From positions 1 through 19,879 of the forward strand of contig DFOV01000049.1 in the NCBI GenBank assembly GCA_002376965.1: DNA of 19,879 nucleotides, written 5' to 3'. Under the pieces are notes generated by a model. That model had not been told where the DNA came from, did not search any database, and was given only the letters and a program-made list of their open reading frames with translations. Made by a program: the position numbers and the translations under genes. Every line of letters begins with the position of its first letter. Position 1 is the stretch's first letter. Below, piece after piece: positions 1 through 6,706 of this stretch. Origin of the DNA: Gammaproteobacteria bacterium UBA3532. Its GTDB lineage: Bacteria > Pseudomonadota > Gammaproteobacteria > Enterobacterales > UBA3532.

Positions 1-1
1 C

Positions 2-136
2 CTGGTTATGGTCGAAAACGTTGCACTTGAGATTATATTATTCGCTCATTTGACTAGCTTGGTGTTTGGCTTTATTTGCTTTTTGTGTTGGCTCGGTTTG
101 TTGCGGGCCAGTGTGAAAGGGTTGTTTCGTGATTGA
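2..136 (+). CDS. C-terminal end of an unidentified membrane protein (5' partial)
   Basis: The frame starting at base 2 is open from the window edge to a TGA at 134-136, giving 44 residues. The visible part holds one long hydrophobic stretch rich in Leu, Phe, Ile, Cys and Trp, followed by a short basic tail ending in LFRD. That pattern fits the last transmembrane helix and cytoplasmic tail of an inner-membrane protein. The frame is followed at once by a perfect stem-loop (137-175) and then by the convergent CotH gene, which supports a real gene end here. The family cannot be named from so short a tail, and chance openness of 45 codons is possible. Confidence 0.45.
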   Translation: MVMVENVALEIILFAHLTSLVFGFICFLCWLGLLRASVKGLFRD

Positions 137-175
137 TGTGGCAGCCAGCCTGGAGTACTCAGATTGGCTGCCACA
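137..175. terminator. Stem-loop between convergent genes
   Basis: A perfect 11-bp inverted repeat, TGTGGCAGCCA at 137-147 and TGGCTGCCACA at 165-175, encloses a 17-nt loop. It lies one base after the stop of the left-hand gene and just beyond the stop of the CotH gene on the other strand, so it could terminate both. There is no clear T-run on either side, so intrinsic termination is inferred from the position and stem rather than from a full terminator signature. Confidence 0.55.
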
Positions 176-182
176 ATCCAAT

Positions 183-1748
183 TTACAACTGCCGTCTAAC
201 CGAAGCAATTCTGTTTTTAAAATATTGCTCTACTTCAATCATAGATGTGCCGTTGCGAACAACGGTTCCGCCCATTTCTTCTCCTTGGTTTAAATCGTTA
301 TCGACGCGACCGTTGTTGTCGGGATCGTATAGCGATTTCAGCAACTCAAATTTGTTTTCGTAGCGAGCGTAGCTGAATAGGCCCATTTCTGCAGTATATT
401 CGTCGAGATACATCAAGTATTGGTCTAGATAGTCGTCTACTGCGAGGATCTTGTCGACAAGTGGTTGGATCTCGTTAAAGGGTAAGTTCGATTGCTCAAA
501 CTGGGCCATTAGATTTTCCCATTCGTAGATCGAGGCGCTTTCTGTTGCAAAAGGTTGCCAGCCGCCCCCGAGGCCGTGGTCGTAATCGTAGGGAATAAAG
601 GTGATCTTGCCGTTGTTATTGAAGTAGAGGTAGTAGTTATTCCCCATGGCCCAATAGTCGTCAGGCATTCCAATCAAAACATTCATCGCCAGAAAACGCA
701 GGAAGTCGTCGACGTTGAACACGCTATCAATATAGCTGGCAAATTCGTCGCCTTCCAGTGCGTTGAGCTGGTCGATGAAGTCGCGTAAGTCTTGGGTATT
801 AAAGGCTTCTTTGTTGGTTTTTACCTGATAGGTTGGCACCATGTTTTGGGTGCCATTTTCGAGCGTTTCCTCAAAGCCAATCCATCGTTCGTCGGGTGCC
901 CAACTTGGCTTGTGGGCCAGATTCGCCGGGCCACCCCATTGCCATAAACACTTGTATAGGTTGCCTTCGTTGTCATCATCGCCGTAACGTTTGCGTAAAA
1001 AGGCTTTGTCGATGGGCTCTATCATGGTGTAGATGCCATAGTCAAAGCTGGGTCGATCACCAATTTTCAGAATTAGGCGGGCCGAGCCGGTTAGGGGAGC
1101 GGCGATGCCTGCCTCGTTGAATAAGTCGTAACTGTATAGCTCGCGTATTTGCGATTGGTCTTGAGATACTGCCCGCGACTTTAAGTCGATTGAGCGCAGG
1201 TTAGCAAAGCGTCGTTCTTTACGCTCTAGTTCTTCGACGCTGCCTTCTTGTAGATCGAATTCTTCGTTAAATTTGATTTTGTAGTGCACAGGCATTAGGC
1301 CGCCGCCGCTAGACTGGGGTATTTGACGAGTCGTGTTTCCTCGGATACGAATGCCTGCTTCTGTTATGGTGGTGTCGCCAAGGCGAGTTTTCAAAGTGAC
1401 GCTGCCCTTAGCATATTCATCTGATGACAGGTTGACCTCTAGCCGGTCAAGCATCGCTTGCCATTCTTCTTCGGTGATCGCAAATTCGATGACATTAACG
1501 TTGCGGTGATCAAAGAAGGCGAAAAACTCCGTGAGATCTTGATCGCCGAAGAAGTTGCTCATGTGAGGATGATCGGTGCCATCGCCCCCTGTTATTTGCT
1601 CGCTCGGCTGTTCGGGCTGACCGCTATTGCCGGTGGGTTGATCGGTGATATTGTTGGGTGGGGTCGGGTCATCGCCCCCACCACCTCCGCCGCCTCCACA
1701 AGCGGTAATCAGACTGACCAAGGCTAGGGTTAATATCGGTTTTTTCAT
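183..1748 (-). CDS. CotH-kinase family lipoprotein
   Basis: This 521-residue protein begins with a signal peptide ending in a lipobox (LITAC at about residues 13-17), followed by eight glycines and a Pro/Asp/Gln-rich linker. It should therefore be a lipidated, envelope-attached protein. The rest fits the CotH family: a GIRIRGNTTRQ segment, an HYKIKFNEEF strand, a long LRSIDLKSRA...IRELYSYDLF helix region, YGIYTMIEPID, and the acidic FIPYDYDHGLGGG motif in the C-terminal half. CotH proteins have an atypical protein-kinase fold; Bacillus CotH phosphorylates spore-coat proteins, but the substrates of gammaproteobacterial lipoprotein versions are not established. The start has a good GGAGAG site about five bases upstream. 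It lies downstream of, and in the same direction as, the solute-binding protein gene, but 261 bp and a stem-loop separate them, so it is probably a separate transcript. Confidence 0.85.
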   Translation of the reverse strand: MKKPILTLALVSLITACGGGGGGGGDDPTPPNNITDQPTGNSGQPEQPSEQITGGDGTDHPHMSNFFGDQDLTEFFAFFDHRNVNVIEFAITEEEWQAMLDRLEVNLSSDEYAKGSVTLKTRLGDTTITEAGIRIRGNTTRQIPQSSGGGLMPVHYKIKFNEEFDLQEGSVEELERKERRFANLRSIDLKSRAVSQDQSQIRELYSYDLFNEAGIAAPLTGSARLILKIGDRPSFDYGIYTMIEPIDKAFLRKRYGDDDNEGNLYKCLWQWGGPANLAHKPSWAPDERWIGFEETLENGTQNMVPTYQVKTNKEAFNTQDLRDFIDQLNALEGDEFASYIDSVFNVDDFLRFLAMNVLIGMPDDYWAMGNNYYLYFNNNGKITFIPYDYDHGLGGGWQPFATESASIYEWENLMAQFEQSNLPFNEIQPLVDKILAVDDYLDQYLMYLDEYTAEMGLFSYARYENKFELLKSLYDPDNNGRVDNDLNQGEEMGGTVVRNGTSMIEVEQYFKNRIASVRRQL

Positions 1749-1942
1749 AGCGCTCTCCAGATAGCTTTGGGGGTGTTGTTGTAGGGCAAAAAAGTTGTCT
1801 TGCTCCTAATGTAGCGTGGAGAGAGAGATTGCACTATGCGCCACAGGGCGGATATAGGGGCGGAAATATGACAGAAGTGTGAAACATTAGCTGATTACGG
1901 CAAAGTATTGCTCGATTCTTTCAGGTGTATCCAATAACCGAA

Positions 1943-1977
1943 TTGCAGCCATGTCGGTGATGGCCGACAGGCTGCAA
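1943..1977 (-). terminator. Stem-loop downstream of the solute-binding protein gene
   Basis: TTGCAGCC (1943-1950) and TGTCGG (1952-1957) pair with CCGACA (1964-1969) and GGCTGCAA (1970-1977). This makes a 14-bp stem with one bulged A and a 6-nt loop. It begins about 33 bp past the stop of the minus-strand gene at 2010, the expected place for a terminator. No strong T-run follows on the minus strand, so it could instead be an mRNA-stabilising hairpin. The rest of 1749-2009 shows no gene; it should hold the CotH promoter. Confidence 0.5.
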
Positions 1978-2009
1978 GGGGATGAAAATGTACCGGCCAT
2001 CTACCAGCG

Positions 2010-3446
2010 TCATGGCGCTTTAATGTCAGCGGCTATCTCTTCCTGAGCACGGCGCAATGCGGAGGTAGGGCTTTCGTAGTCGCGTAGTGCCAAGTCCATG
2101 GCTGTGGTTGCTGGCCCCCAAACACTCGACATGGCGGCCGTATTAGGGAGAGCCACCGCATTTTGTGCTTGCGCTCGAAAGGCTATTACGTCGGCAAGTC
2201 TATTGACCTCTGGGTTGTTGTATACGTTCTGATTGGTCGGAACATGGGCCGCCTGGGTAGCCATAATAGTTCCTGCGTCGGCACCACCCAGGAAGTGTAG
2301 CAAGTCAATCGATAGCGCTTTGTTGACGCTGTTGGCGCTGATGTAAGCACCTTCGACAGTCATCCAGGGCTTCATCGGTGAGCGTACTTCACTGATGGTG
2401 GGTAGTGGCGCGATAGCATAGTCGATTGCTTCATTGATACTATCCAGGAACCAGGGGCCACTGATCGCCATCATTATTCTCTGCTCATTAAACAACGTGG
2501 TAACGTCGCTTTCTTCAGGACGGTGGGGCATTAAGCTGTTGTTATGCCAGTCGACGACGTGTTCTAGCGCCTTGATGTTGGCCTGGCTGTCTACTTCGAG
2601 TTCTTGCTGCTCATTGAACAGCCTGCCGCCGTATCCATTTTGCCAAATGCTGTGATAGTAGTAGTTGGCATAAGGGTAGGCTAACGCATGAAATTTACCG
2701 TCTGCCGAGGCTTTCTGGCGCATTAGCCTTTCAATCGCACTGGTGGTTTTGGGAGGATTTTTGAGTAGCTTCTTATTATAAATCAGCGCCAAGGTTTTGG
2801 TATTGAGTGGCATACCATAAAGCTGATCGCCAACCATCACAGCAGTGAGCACTTCAGGCGGATGCAGTGACAACAGTTGCGCATCGATTTGGCCGGTGAT
2901 CGGGTAGAGGATGGCTGTTGATGACGCCCAGTTTCCTAATCGATCCTGAGCATAAATGAATATATCCGGGCCTTGCTTTTCCAGTATTTTACTTTTGAGC
3001 TGGTCGGCGTATTTATCGAAGGGAATGGCGGTGGTTGTAACCTGTGGCGCTGGCGTTGAACATGGTTGCCAGCGAGATTGAAGATTTTTGTTGTAAGCGG
3101 CAATCGTGGCTTCCAGCGCTTCTTTTTCTTTGGCGCGATAGCCATGCCATAGCGAGATAGGCTGACGGCTTGAACAATTGAGCTGGCCTGTGTAGCGGTA
3201 TTCGGGATTTTGGGCCACGGCATTAAGAAAATAAGACTTTTGCGATTCGGTTAATTTGTCGAGGGGGGGAGTGGCTGTGACCTCGGTCTTCGGATTCAGC
3301 GGGAGGCTTGATTGCTGGGGTTTAGCCTTGGGTCGATCGGCTTGGTGTTCTGATGGTCCATCGTTACTGAATGTTAACAGCAATGTCAAAATCACCGCTG
3401 AGACCGTTACGCTGACGCCCACTGCCAGCCATTTCCTATTCTTCAT
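2010..3446 (-). CDS. MalE-like (family 1) extracellular solute-binding protein, orphan
   Basis: This 478-residue protein has an N-terminal hydrophobic segment (about residues 7-26) with no lipobox cysteine, so it is either secreted to the periplasm or kept as a membrane anchor. A Pro/Gln/Ser-rich linker follows. From about residue 95 it resembles family 1 solute-binding proteins: ISLWHGYRAKEKEALEA at the start of lobe 1, YGMPLNTKTLALIYNKKLL, the FNEQRIMMAISGPWFLDS hinge region, and a C-terminal block (ALPNTAAMSSVWGP) closely resembling the maltose-binding protein ending. Two cysteines near residues 91 and 129 could form a disulfide in the N-terminal extension. The likely ligand is a sugar or oligosaccharide, inferred from family only. 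No permease or ATPase genes lie beside it, so it may serve a distant transporter or act as a sensor. An AAGGAGTC ribosome site precedes the start. Confidence 0.8.
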   Translation of the reverse strand: MKNRKWLAVGVSVTVSAVILTLLLTFSNDGPSEHQADRPKAKPQQSSLPLNPKTEVTATPPLDKLTESQKSYFLNAVAQNPEYRYTGQLNCSSRQPISLWHGYRAKEKEALEATIAAYNKNLQSRWQPCSTPAPQVTTTAIPFDKYADQLKSKILEKQGPDIFIYAQDRLGNWASSTAILYPITGQIDAQLLSLHPPEVLTAVMVGDQLYGMPLNTKTLALIYNKKLLKNPPKTTSAIERLMRQKASADGKFHALAYPYANYYYHSIWQNGYGGRLFNEQQELEVDSQANIKALEHVVDWHNNSLMPHRPEESDVTTLFNEQRIMMAISGPWFLDSINEAIDYAIAPLPTISEVRSPMKPWMTVEGAYISANSVNKALSIDLLHFLGGADAGTIMATQAAHVPTNQNVYNNPEVNRLADVIAFRAQAQNAVALPNTAAMSSVWGPATTAMDLALRDYESPTSALRRAQEEIAADIKAP

Positions 3447-3511
3447 GCTTTGACTCCTTGCATTCTAGATACTGTACCCCTGAGCCTATTGATGTAGCTA
3501 GGGTATATCGC

Positions 3512-3559
3512 AGTATAGTACATTTATCCGTACCTCTCCTGAGATAAGCGGACTATACT
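3512..3559. promoter_or_regulatory. Dyad-symmetric divergent promoter/operator region
   Basis: In the gap between the divergent solute-binding protein and DUF1496 genes, AGTATAGT (3512-3519) is the exact inverse complement of ACTATACT (3552-3559). TTATC (3524-3528) and GATAA (3543-3547) form a second inverted pair with the same centre. The outer arms place a TATACT -10-like hexamer facing each gene, with both -35 regions falling back to back in the centre. No good -35 consensus is visible, so an activator bound at the dyad is one reading. Promoter function is inferred. Confidence 0.4.
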
Positions 3560-3598
3560 TTGAGAGGGATACAACAGGATAACTGCTGGAGGACATAA

Positions 3599-3889
3599 AT
3601 GAAAAAAATATCGATGATGACGCTATTGATTGGAATACTGGGGGGAGCAATGGCTCAGGTAGCACTTGCTGATGATCACGAGCCGCAGGCCAAGCCTCGC
3701 TTTAATGCAATGGTGATGTGTTTATACGAAGACAAAGCCTACTCAGTTGGTTCTCGCATTACTATCGAGGGCAGCGAGCTCGAATGTGTTAATGCTGATC
3801 CCGATATGTATAAGGTGAATGCGCGAGAAAATGCACGCTGGATGCCGTCGGATCTGGCCATATACCAACAGACCGAAACGGGGCAATAA
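3599..3889 (+). CDS. Secreted DUF1496-like small protein
   Basis: This is a 96-residue protein with a typical Sec signal peptide: basic MKK start, hydrophobic core and likely cleavage after ALA near residue 24. The mature part contains MCLYEDKAYSVGSRITIEG followed by LECV. This matches the Cys-x-Tyr...Tyr-Ser-x-Gly...Gly-x-x-Leu-x-Cys layout of DUF1496, a family of short periplasmic proteins of unknown function; the two cysteines probably form a disulfide. A strong GGAGG site lies about seven bases before the ATG. The C-terminal tail contains RWMPSDLAIYQQ. The alkyltransferase gene begins 22 bp after the stop, so the two are probably cotranscribed, although no functional link is evident. Confidence 0.75.
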   Translation: MKKISMMTLLIGILGGAMAQVALADDHEPQAKPRFNAMVMCLYEDKAYSVGSRITIEGSELECVNADPDMYKVNARENARWMPSDLAIYQQTETGQ

Positions 3890-3911
3890 CTTGGCGCTAT
3901 CAGGTGGGGCC

Positions 3912-4397
3912 GTGAAGTACCACCTGTTTTCAACCACTTTAGGGCGCGCTATTGCCGTTGTGACAGATAACGGATTGAGTGGCTTGGGATTTGCGGATAG
4001 TGACGCAGAGTTGGTGGATTATGCGCGCCAAATTACCCATGCAAAAAGCCATTTGATAGAAACGTCTCTATCAGATTATGTGGCTGAGATAGGGGGCTGG
4101 CTGAATGAGCCTGACTACTCGGTCGATATTCCCCTTGATTTGCAAGGCACGCCATTTCAAAGGCTGGTTTGGCAAGGCATCTGTACTATTCCTTGCGGTC
4201 TAATTTTGACTTACACAGAATTGGCCCAGCAAATTGGCAAGCCCAACGCCGTGCGCGCCGTTGCCAGTGCTTGTGGGGCTAATCCCGTTGCTTTGTTGGT
4301 GCCCTGTCATCGTGTTGTTCGGCGCGATGGTGGCTTGGGTGGATATCGCTGGGGGCTGGCAAGGAAGAGGTGGTTGTTGGAAAGAGAGCGACAGTGA
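3912..4397 (+). CDS. ogt: Methylated-DNA--protein-cysteine S-methyltransferase (Ogt type)
   Basis: This is a suicide DNA-repair protein that transfers O6-alkyl groups from guanine to its own cysteine. The C-terminal half shows the family signature: GTPFQRLVWQ, then LTYTELAQQIGKPNAVRAVA as the DNA-binding helix-turn-helix with its arginine finger, NPVALLVPCHRVV with the acceptor cysteine (about residue 132), and GGLGGYRWG. At 161 residues it is the usual single-domain Ogt length; there is no Ada-type AraC domain. The GTG start at 3912 was chosen because GGTGGGG sits just before it and the protein then begins KYHLFSTTLG, as in relatives. A TTG at 3891 is the alternative. The frame is open further upstream, but only as overlap with the DUF1496 gene. 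Its stop overlaps the next start. Confidence 0.9.
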   Translation: MKYHLFSTTLGRAIAVVTDNGLSGLGFADSDAELVDYARQITHAKSHLIETSLSDYVAEIGGWLNEPDYSVDIPLDLQGTPFQRLVWQGICTIPCGLILTYTELAQQIGKPNAVRAVASACGANPVALLVPCHRVVRRDGGLGGYRWGLARKRWLLERERQ

Positions 4398-4651
4398 GAA
4401 TCCGTGATCTCAAAGGGCTGGGGCCTAAAACAGAAGCGCAATTTCAAGCATTGGGCGTGCTCGATGTCAGTCAGTTTCTCGCCACCGACCCGTTTGAGTT
4501 GTATCGATTACTGAAAACCAATGATACGAGCACCAGCCTAAATGCGCTGTATGCGATTATCGGAGCGCATCAAAATAAACACTGGCAGCAGGTCGCCCGC
4601 GAGCAAAAAACTGAGATTTTGCTGCGGTTGGAGGAGATGGGGTTAGTTTAA
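4394..4651 (+). CDS. Stand-alone TfoX C-terminal-like helix-hairpin-helix protein
   Basis: This 85-residue protein has the layout of the TfoX/Sxy C-terminal domain: a DLKGLGPKTEAQFQALGV helix-hairpin-helix, a segment ending FELYRLLK, then LNALYAIIGAHQNKHWQQVA and a C-terminal helix. The N-terminal TfoX domain is absent. Members of this C-terminal family occur both fused and alone; Sxy/TfoX regulates competence, but the role of the isolated domain is not settled and a nucleic-acid-binding role is only inferred. The GTG at 4394 overlaps the ogt stop as GTGA, with GAGAG five bases upstream, which points to translational coupling. An earlier in-frame GTG at 4370 would need a longer overlap. Pairing with a DNA-repair gene may mean a shared DNA-related role. 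Confidence 0.7.
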   Translation: MRIRDLKGLGPKTEAQFQALGVLDVSQFLATDPFELYRLLKTNDTSTSLNALYAIIGAHQNKHWQQVAREQKTEILLRLEEMGLV

Positions 4652-4679
4652 GGGAATGGTTGGCTGATATAAGTGAGCC

Positions 4680-4784
4680 GTTCGCTGAGCTTGTCGAAGC
4701 GTGGTGGATGTGGAAGCGGGCTTCGACAAGCTCAGCCAGCAGCTTCGACAGGCTCAGCCAGCAGCTTCGACAGGCTCAGCGAAC
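4680..4784. repeat. REP-like palindromic repeat with three tandem 22-bp units
   Basis: The left arm, TTCGCTGAGCTTGTCGAAGC (4681-4700), is inverted relative to three right-arm copies of GCTTCGACARGCTCAGC starting at 4720, 4742 and 4764, an exact 22-bp period; the units are separated by CAGCA. The third copy ends CTCAGCGAAC and pairs with the whole left arm. This GCTTCGACA(A/G)GCTCAGCGAAC palindrome is a familiar dispersed repeat in many proteobacterial genomes. Placed after the TfoX-C-like gene, it could also act as a terminator or mRNA-protecting hairpin. The extra right arms look like local slippage duplications. Confidence 0.8.
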
Positions 4785-4882
4785 CATGGGCGTCGCATTC
4801 TCGCTGCTTGTTTGAGTCCGACAGGGCGGGATGGGTATAGTGTCATCTGCCATTTAATGTAAAACCTTACCCCCGAACTATC

Positions 4883-4902
4883 AGCATTTCATATGGAATG
4901 CT
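4883..4902. promoter_or_regulatory. Near-perfect 20-bp palindrome
   Basis: AGCATTTCATATGGAATGCT reads almost the same on both strands, with a single mismatched pair position, centred on ATAT. It lies about 120 bp before the start of the unrecognised membrane protein gene and could be a dimeric regulator site. There is no further support. Confidence 0.25.
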
Positions 4903-5019
4903 TCTCTATTGGTTGCTCTCATCACTGCTACTTGGTCGAACCAGCGTAACAACAAGGTAATATTTATGTCATATTCTGAGGGCGTTCAATAAAAAGAAAA
5001 TCATAACAAAGGACAAAAT

Positions 5020-5397
5020 ATGATCGGAATGCTGATGGTTTGGTTAGGGACGCTTTCGGTGTATCACACCGATTTAGAGAGTCCCAGTACGTTCTTCTCA
5101 GTCGCATTGCCAGTGTTCAATATCATTTACCTGGTTTATTTGCTAAAGCGATTTATATCATTTCTGTATGCGCTGAGTGCTCACGGTACGAAGAGTAAAG
5201 AAGTCGATATTATCGATTTGATTCTTGACGTTTTCACCCTGATCTACGATGGCGTGTGTGAAAAGTATAATGGTAAGTTTGCGTTTCTAGGCAGTTTCTC
5301 TGTCCTAGCTGAGCAAACTGCCATTGTCGTTGAGATACTCTGTGTCGTATACTCATTTTACGGAGAGCTGCAGTTCATCGCTGAACTTGCTCGCTAG
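5020..5397 (+). CDS. Unrecognised small membrane protein
   Basis: I do not recognise this 125-residue protein. The first third is hydrophobic, with probable membrane segments at about residues 1-14 and 25-52 (VALPVFNIIYLVYLLKRF...), a short polar loop with HGTKSKEVD, an amphipathic IIDLILDVFTLIYD helix, and a last hydrophobic stretch at about 95-116 (AEQTAIVVEILCVVYSFYG). It looks like an inner-membrane protein with two or three helices. An AAAGGA site lies seven bases before the ATG. It stands alone: a 368-bp non-coding stretch precedes it and the next gene is convergent. Its AT-richer composition and isolation could mean recent acquisition, but that is only an impression. Confidence 0.55.
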   Translation: MIGMLMVWLGTLSVYHTDLESPSTFFSVALPVFNIIYLVYLLKRFISFLYALSAHGTKSKEVDIIDLILDVFTLIYDGVCEKYNGKFAFLGSFSVLAEQTAIVVEILCVVYSFYGELQFIAELAR

Positions 5398-5401
5398 TGA
5401 G

Positions 5402-5420
5402 GGAGGTATAAGCATACTCC
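5402..5420. terminator. Small hairpin between convergent genes
   Basis: GGAG and TAT (5402-5409, with one bulged G) pair with ATA and CTCC (5414-5420) around a 4-nt loop, in the 32-bp gap between the stop codons of two convergent genes. The stem is only seven base pairs and no T-run is obvious, so shared terminator function is tentative. Confidence 0.3.
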
Positions 5421-5429
5421 AATAGCAGG

Positions 5430-6161
5430 CTACACCGTAACAGCTGTCGCCGCAGCCGCTTGTTTTCTCAGTTCATATTCTAACCCTGGGGGGAGTCCTA
5501 AGGCTTTGGATAAGTTGCTTAGGTGGATGTATTCCTGTTGACTGTCTAGTTCAATCACCATGCATGAGGCCAGGTATACCTCGGCTTTTTGCTCCATACT
5601 TTGCAGGTCGCTAATAAAGTCGTCGATGGCTATAGGCCGTATAAACAATTCCATTAATTCAGCTTTTTGTGCTGGTTCCAGCGCCAATTTTTCTATGGCT
5701 TCTGATATTTTGGATTGCTCGTCCGGGTCTATATGGCCGTCTGCTTTTGCTGATGCAATCATCGCCTTCATCAGTGCCACGTTAAATGATTGAGGGGAGT
5801 CCGCTCCATTGGCATGTTCCAAAGCTTCTTGTTCGAAATGATGAAACGCATTGGTTGGCCCCACAGCGTGGCCGTGCTGCGCCATGTTGTTTGTATGCGA
5901 ATCAGCTTGGGATGCTGCCGAGCCAGAGTTGTGCTGCTGCCAATTGGTGTAAGCTTTGTATGCCAGCCCTCCCAGCATCGCCGCGCCGCCATATTTGGCT
6001 GCTTTGGTTGCGGTTTTTCTTGCTGTTTTACTACCCAGTAGTAGGGCGACCAGTCCGCCAGCGACAGCTCCTCCGGCTAGCCCGCCAGGCATATTGGATT
6101 GCAAACTTTTTAATTGGCTGCCTTGACTGGAAAGCGAACCAAGTATTTTTGAAAAGTCCAT
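5430..6161 (-). CDS. YebE-like DUF533/TerB-fold inner membrane protein
   Basis: This 243-residue protein resembles the YebE (DUF533) family. A polar N-terminus (MDFSKILGSL...) leads into a Gly/Ala-rich hydrophobic segment (about 26-44, LAGGAVAGGLVALLLGS), a basic stretch KTARKTATKAAKYGG, a second Gly/Ala stretch (GGAAMLGGLAYKAYTNW), and a polar His/Asn/Gln linker. The C-terminal half is a helical TerB-like domain with the acidic DGHIDPDEQSKI loop, which resembles the metal-binding motif of that fold, and ends in LGLPPGLEYELRKQA. YebE is a stress-responsive inner-membrane protein of unclear function. The gene follows the HPF-like gene by 32 bp on the same strand, so the two are probably one transcript, in keeping with a stationary-phase or envelope-stress setting. 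Only a distant GGAG precedes the start. Confidence 0.8.
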   Translation of the reverse strand: MDFSKILGSLSSQGSQLKSLQSNMPGGLAGGAVAGGLVALLLGSKTARKTATKAAKYGGAAMLGGLAYKAYTNWQQHNSGSAASQADSHTNNMAQHGHAVGPTNAFHHFEQEALEHANGADSPQSFNVALMKAMIASAKADGHIDPDEQSKISEAIEKLALEPAQKAELMELFIRPIAIDDFISDLQSMEQKAEVYLASCMVIELDSQQEYIHLSNLSKALGLPPGLEYELRKQAAAATAVTV

Positions 6162-6193
6162 ACTGTTTGTCTCCGCCAGGTTATTAAATGCTG

Positions 6194-6565
6194 CTAGCTA
6201 TCGATATCGGAACTCATTTCGGGTAAGCGATACTTGCTACGCTTGGAGGTCAGGGCCAACCGTCTGGCGACCGTTCGTTTGACGCGATGGCTGCATGCAT
6301 TAATCGCATCGGTTAGTGTGGTGGCCGTTTGCTGGACAACAAAGGGCGACTGCCCGTAGGCATCTATTTTTATTTTGCATTGCATGTCATCCCCGCCTTT
6401 GGGGCCGTTTATGTCGGTCAGATAAATATCTGCCCGCTTTATTTTTTCGACGTAAAGACCCAGCGTCAGGCGGACTTTTGCTTCTGTATGTTCCTTTAAC
6501 TGGTCTGAAATAGTGGTTCCGTGCGTATGTATTAGTAGCATCATGATCGAGTCATTCACCTTCAT
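6194..6565 (-). CDS. Divergent HPF/RaiA-family ribosome-associated protein
   Basis: This 123-residue protein has the short HPF/RaiA layout. An N-terminal strand LLIHTHGTTISDQL leads into the helix EHTEAKVRLTLGLY, then the strand pair ADIYLTDINGPKGGDDMQCKIKI, followed by VVQQTATTLTDAINACSHRVKRTVAR and a basic tail. HPF-family proteins bind the small ribosomal subunit and inactivate ribosomes in stationary phase; this sequence belongs to a diverged branch with the NGPKGG insertion, so the role is inferred. The long C-terminal dimerisation domain is absent. The start is uncertain: the first ATG (6565) has no clear ribosome site, while ATGs at 6544 and 6541 give a more typical N-terminus, with AAGGTGA about 12 bases upstream. 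It heads a two-gene unit with the YebE-like gene. Confidence 0.75.
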   Translation of the reverse strand: MKVNDSIMMLLIHTHGTTISDQLKEHTEAKVRLTLGLYVEKIKRADIYLTDINGPKGGDDMQCKIKIDAYGQSPFVVQQTATTLTDAINACSHRVKRTVARRLALTSKRSKYRLPEMSSDIDS

Positions 6566-6661
6566 GTCATGTTGAATTCAAGGACGTATCCTTTTCAAAG
6601 TAGGTACCTCTATTAACGTATCAGAGCTGATATAAAAGAAAAAATCGTTTGATGTTTACTT

Positions 6662-6680
6662 TATAATCGAATTAATCGAA
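6662..6680 (+). promoter_or_regulatory. nhaR promoter -10 and CGAA direct repeats
   Basis: A perfect TATAAT (6662-6667) lies about 40 bp before the nhaR start and runs into two direct ATCGAA copies (6666-6671 and 6675-6680) whose CGAA cores are nine bases apart. No -35 consensus is visible. The same CGAA-N5-CGAA spacing occurs upstream of the mnhE gene, which suggests a shared regulator site, plausibly for NhaR autoregulation. This reading is inference. Confidence 0.4.
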
Positions 6681-6706
6681 GTGTTGTTGGCGTATGAGGA
6701 ACAGGT

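Larger units (their letters stand above)
4652..5019. other. 368-bp non-coding interval
   Basis: No convincing gene is present. The left part holds the REP-like repeat (4680-4784). The right part is AT-rich and should contain the promoter of the gene at 5020. It also carries a near-perfect 20-bp palindrome (4883-4902) and an eight-codon open frame, MSYSEGVQ (4966-4992), preceded by AAGG at a usable distance. The latter two are weak signals that could be chance. Confidence 0.6.

Noticed and set aside
555..1727. Several plus-strand open frames across the CotH gene
   Set aside because: They are antisense to a convincing lipoprotein gene, have biased compositions and no ribosome sites.
3819..3911. 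Longer Ogt starting inside the DUF1496 gene
   Set aside because: The extra residues (MREKMHAGCRRIW...) are a shadow of the DUF1496 frame, while the GTG at 3912 has a ribosome site and gives the family's normal length.
4720..4784. Tandem 22-bp repeats as a small CRISPR array
   Set aside because: The repeats are directly adjacent with a constant 5-base linker, not separated by unique spacers, and one copy pairs with an inverted arm. No cas genes are present.
6572..6598. Hairpin in the leader of the HPF-like gene as a riboswitch or thermometer
   Set aside because: TTGAA/TTCAA and AAGGA/TCCTT pair only around a bulge. The stem is short and not placed on the ribosome site of any likely start.
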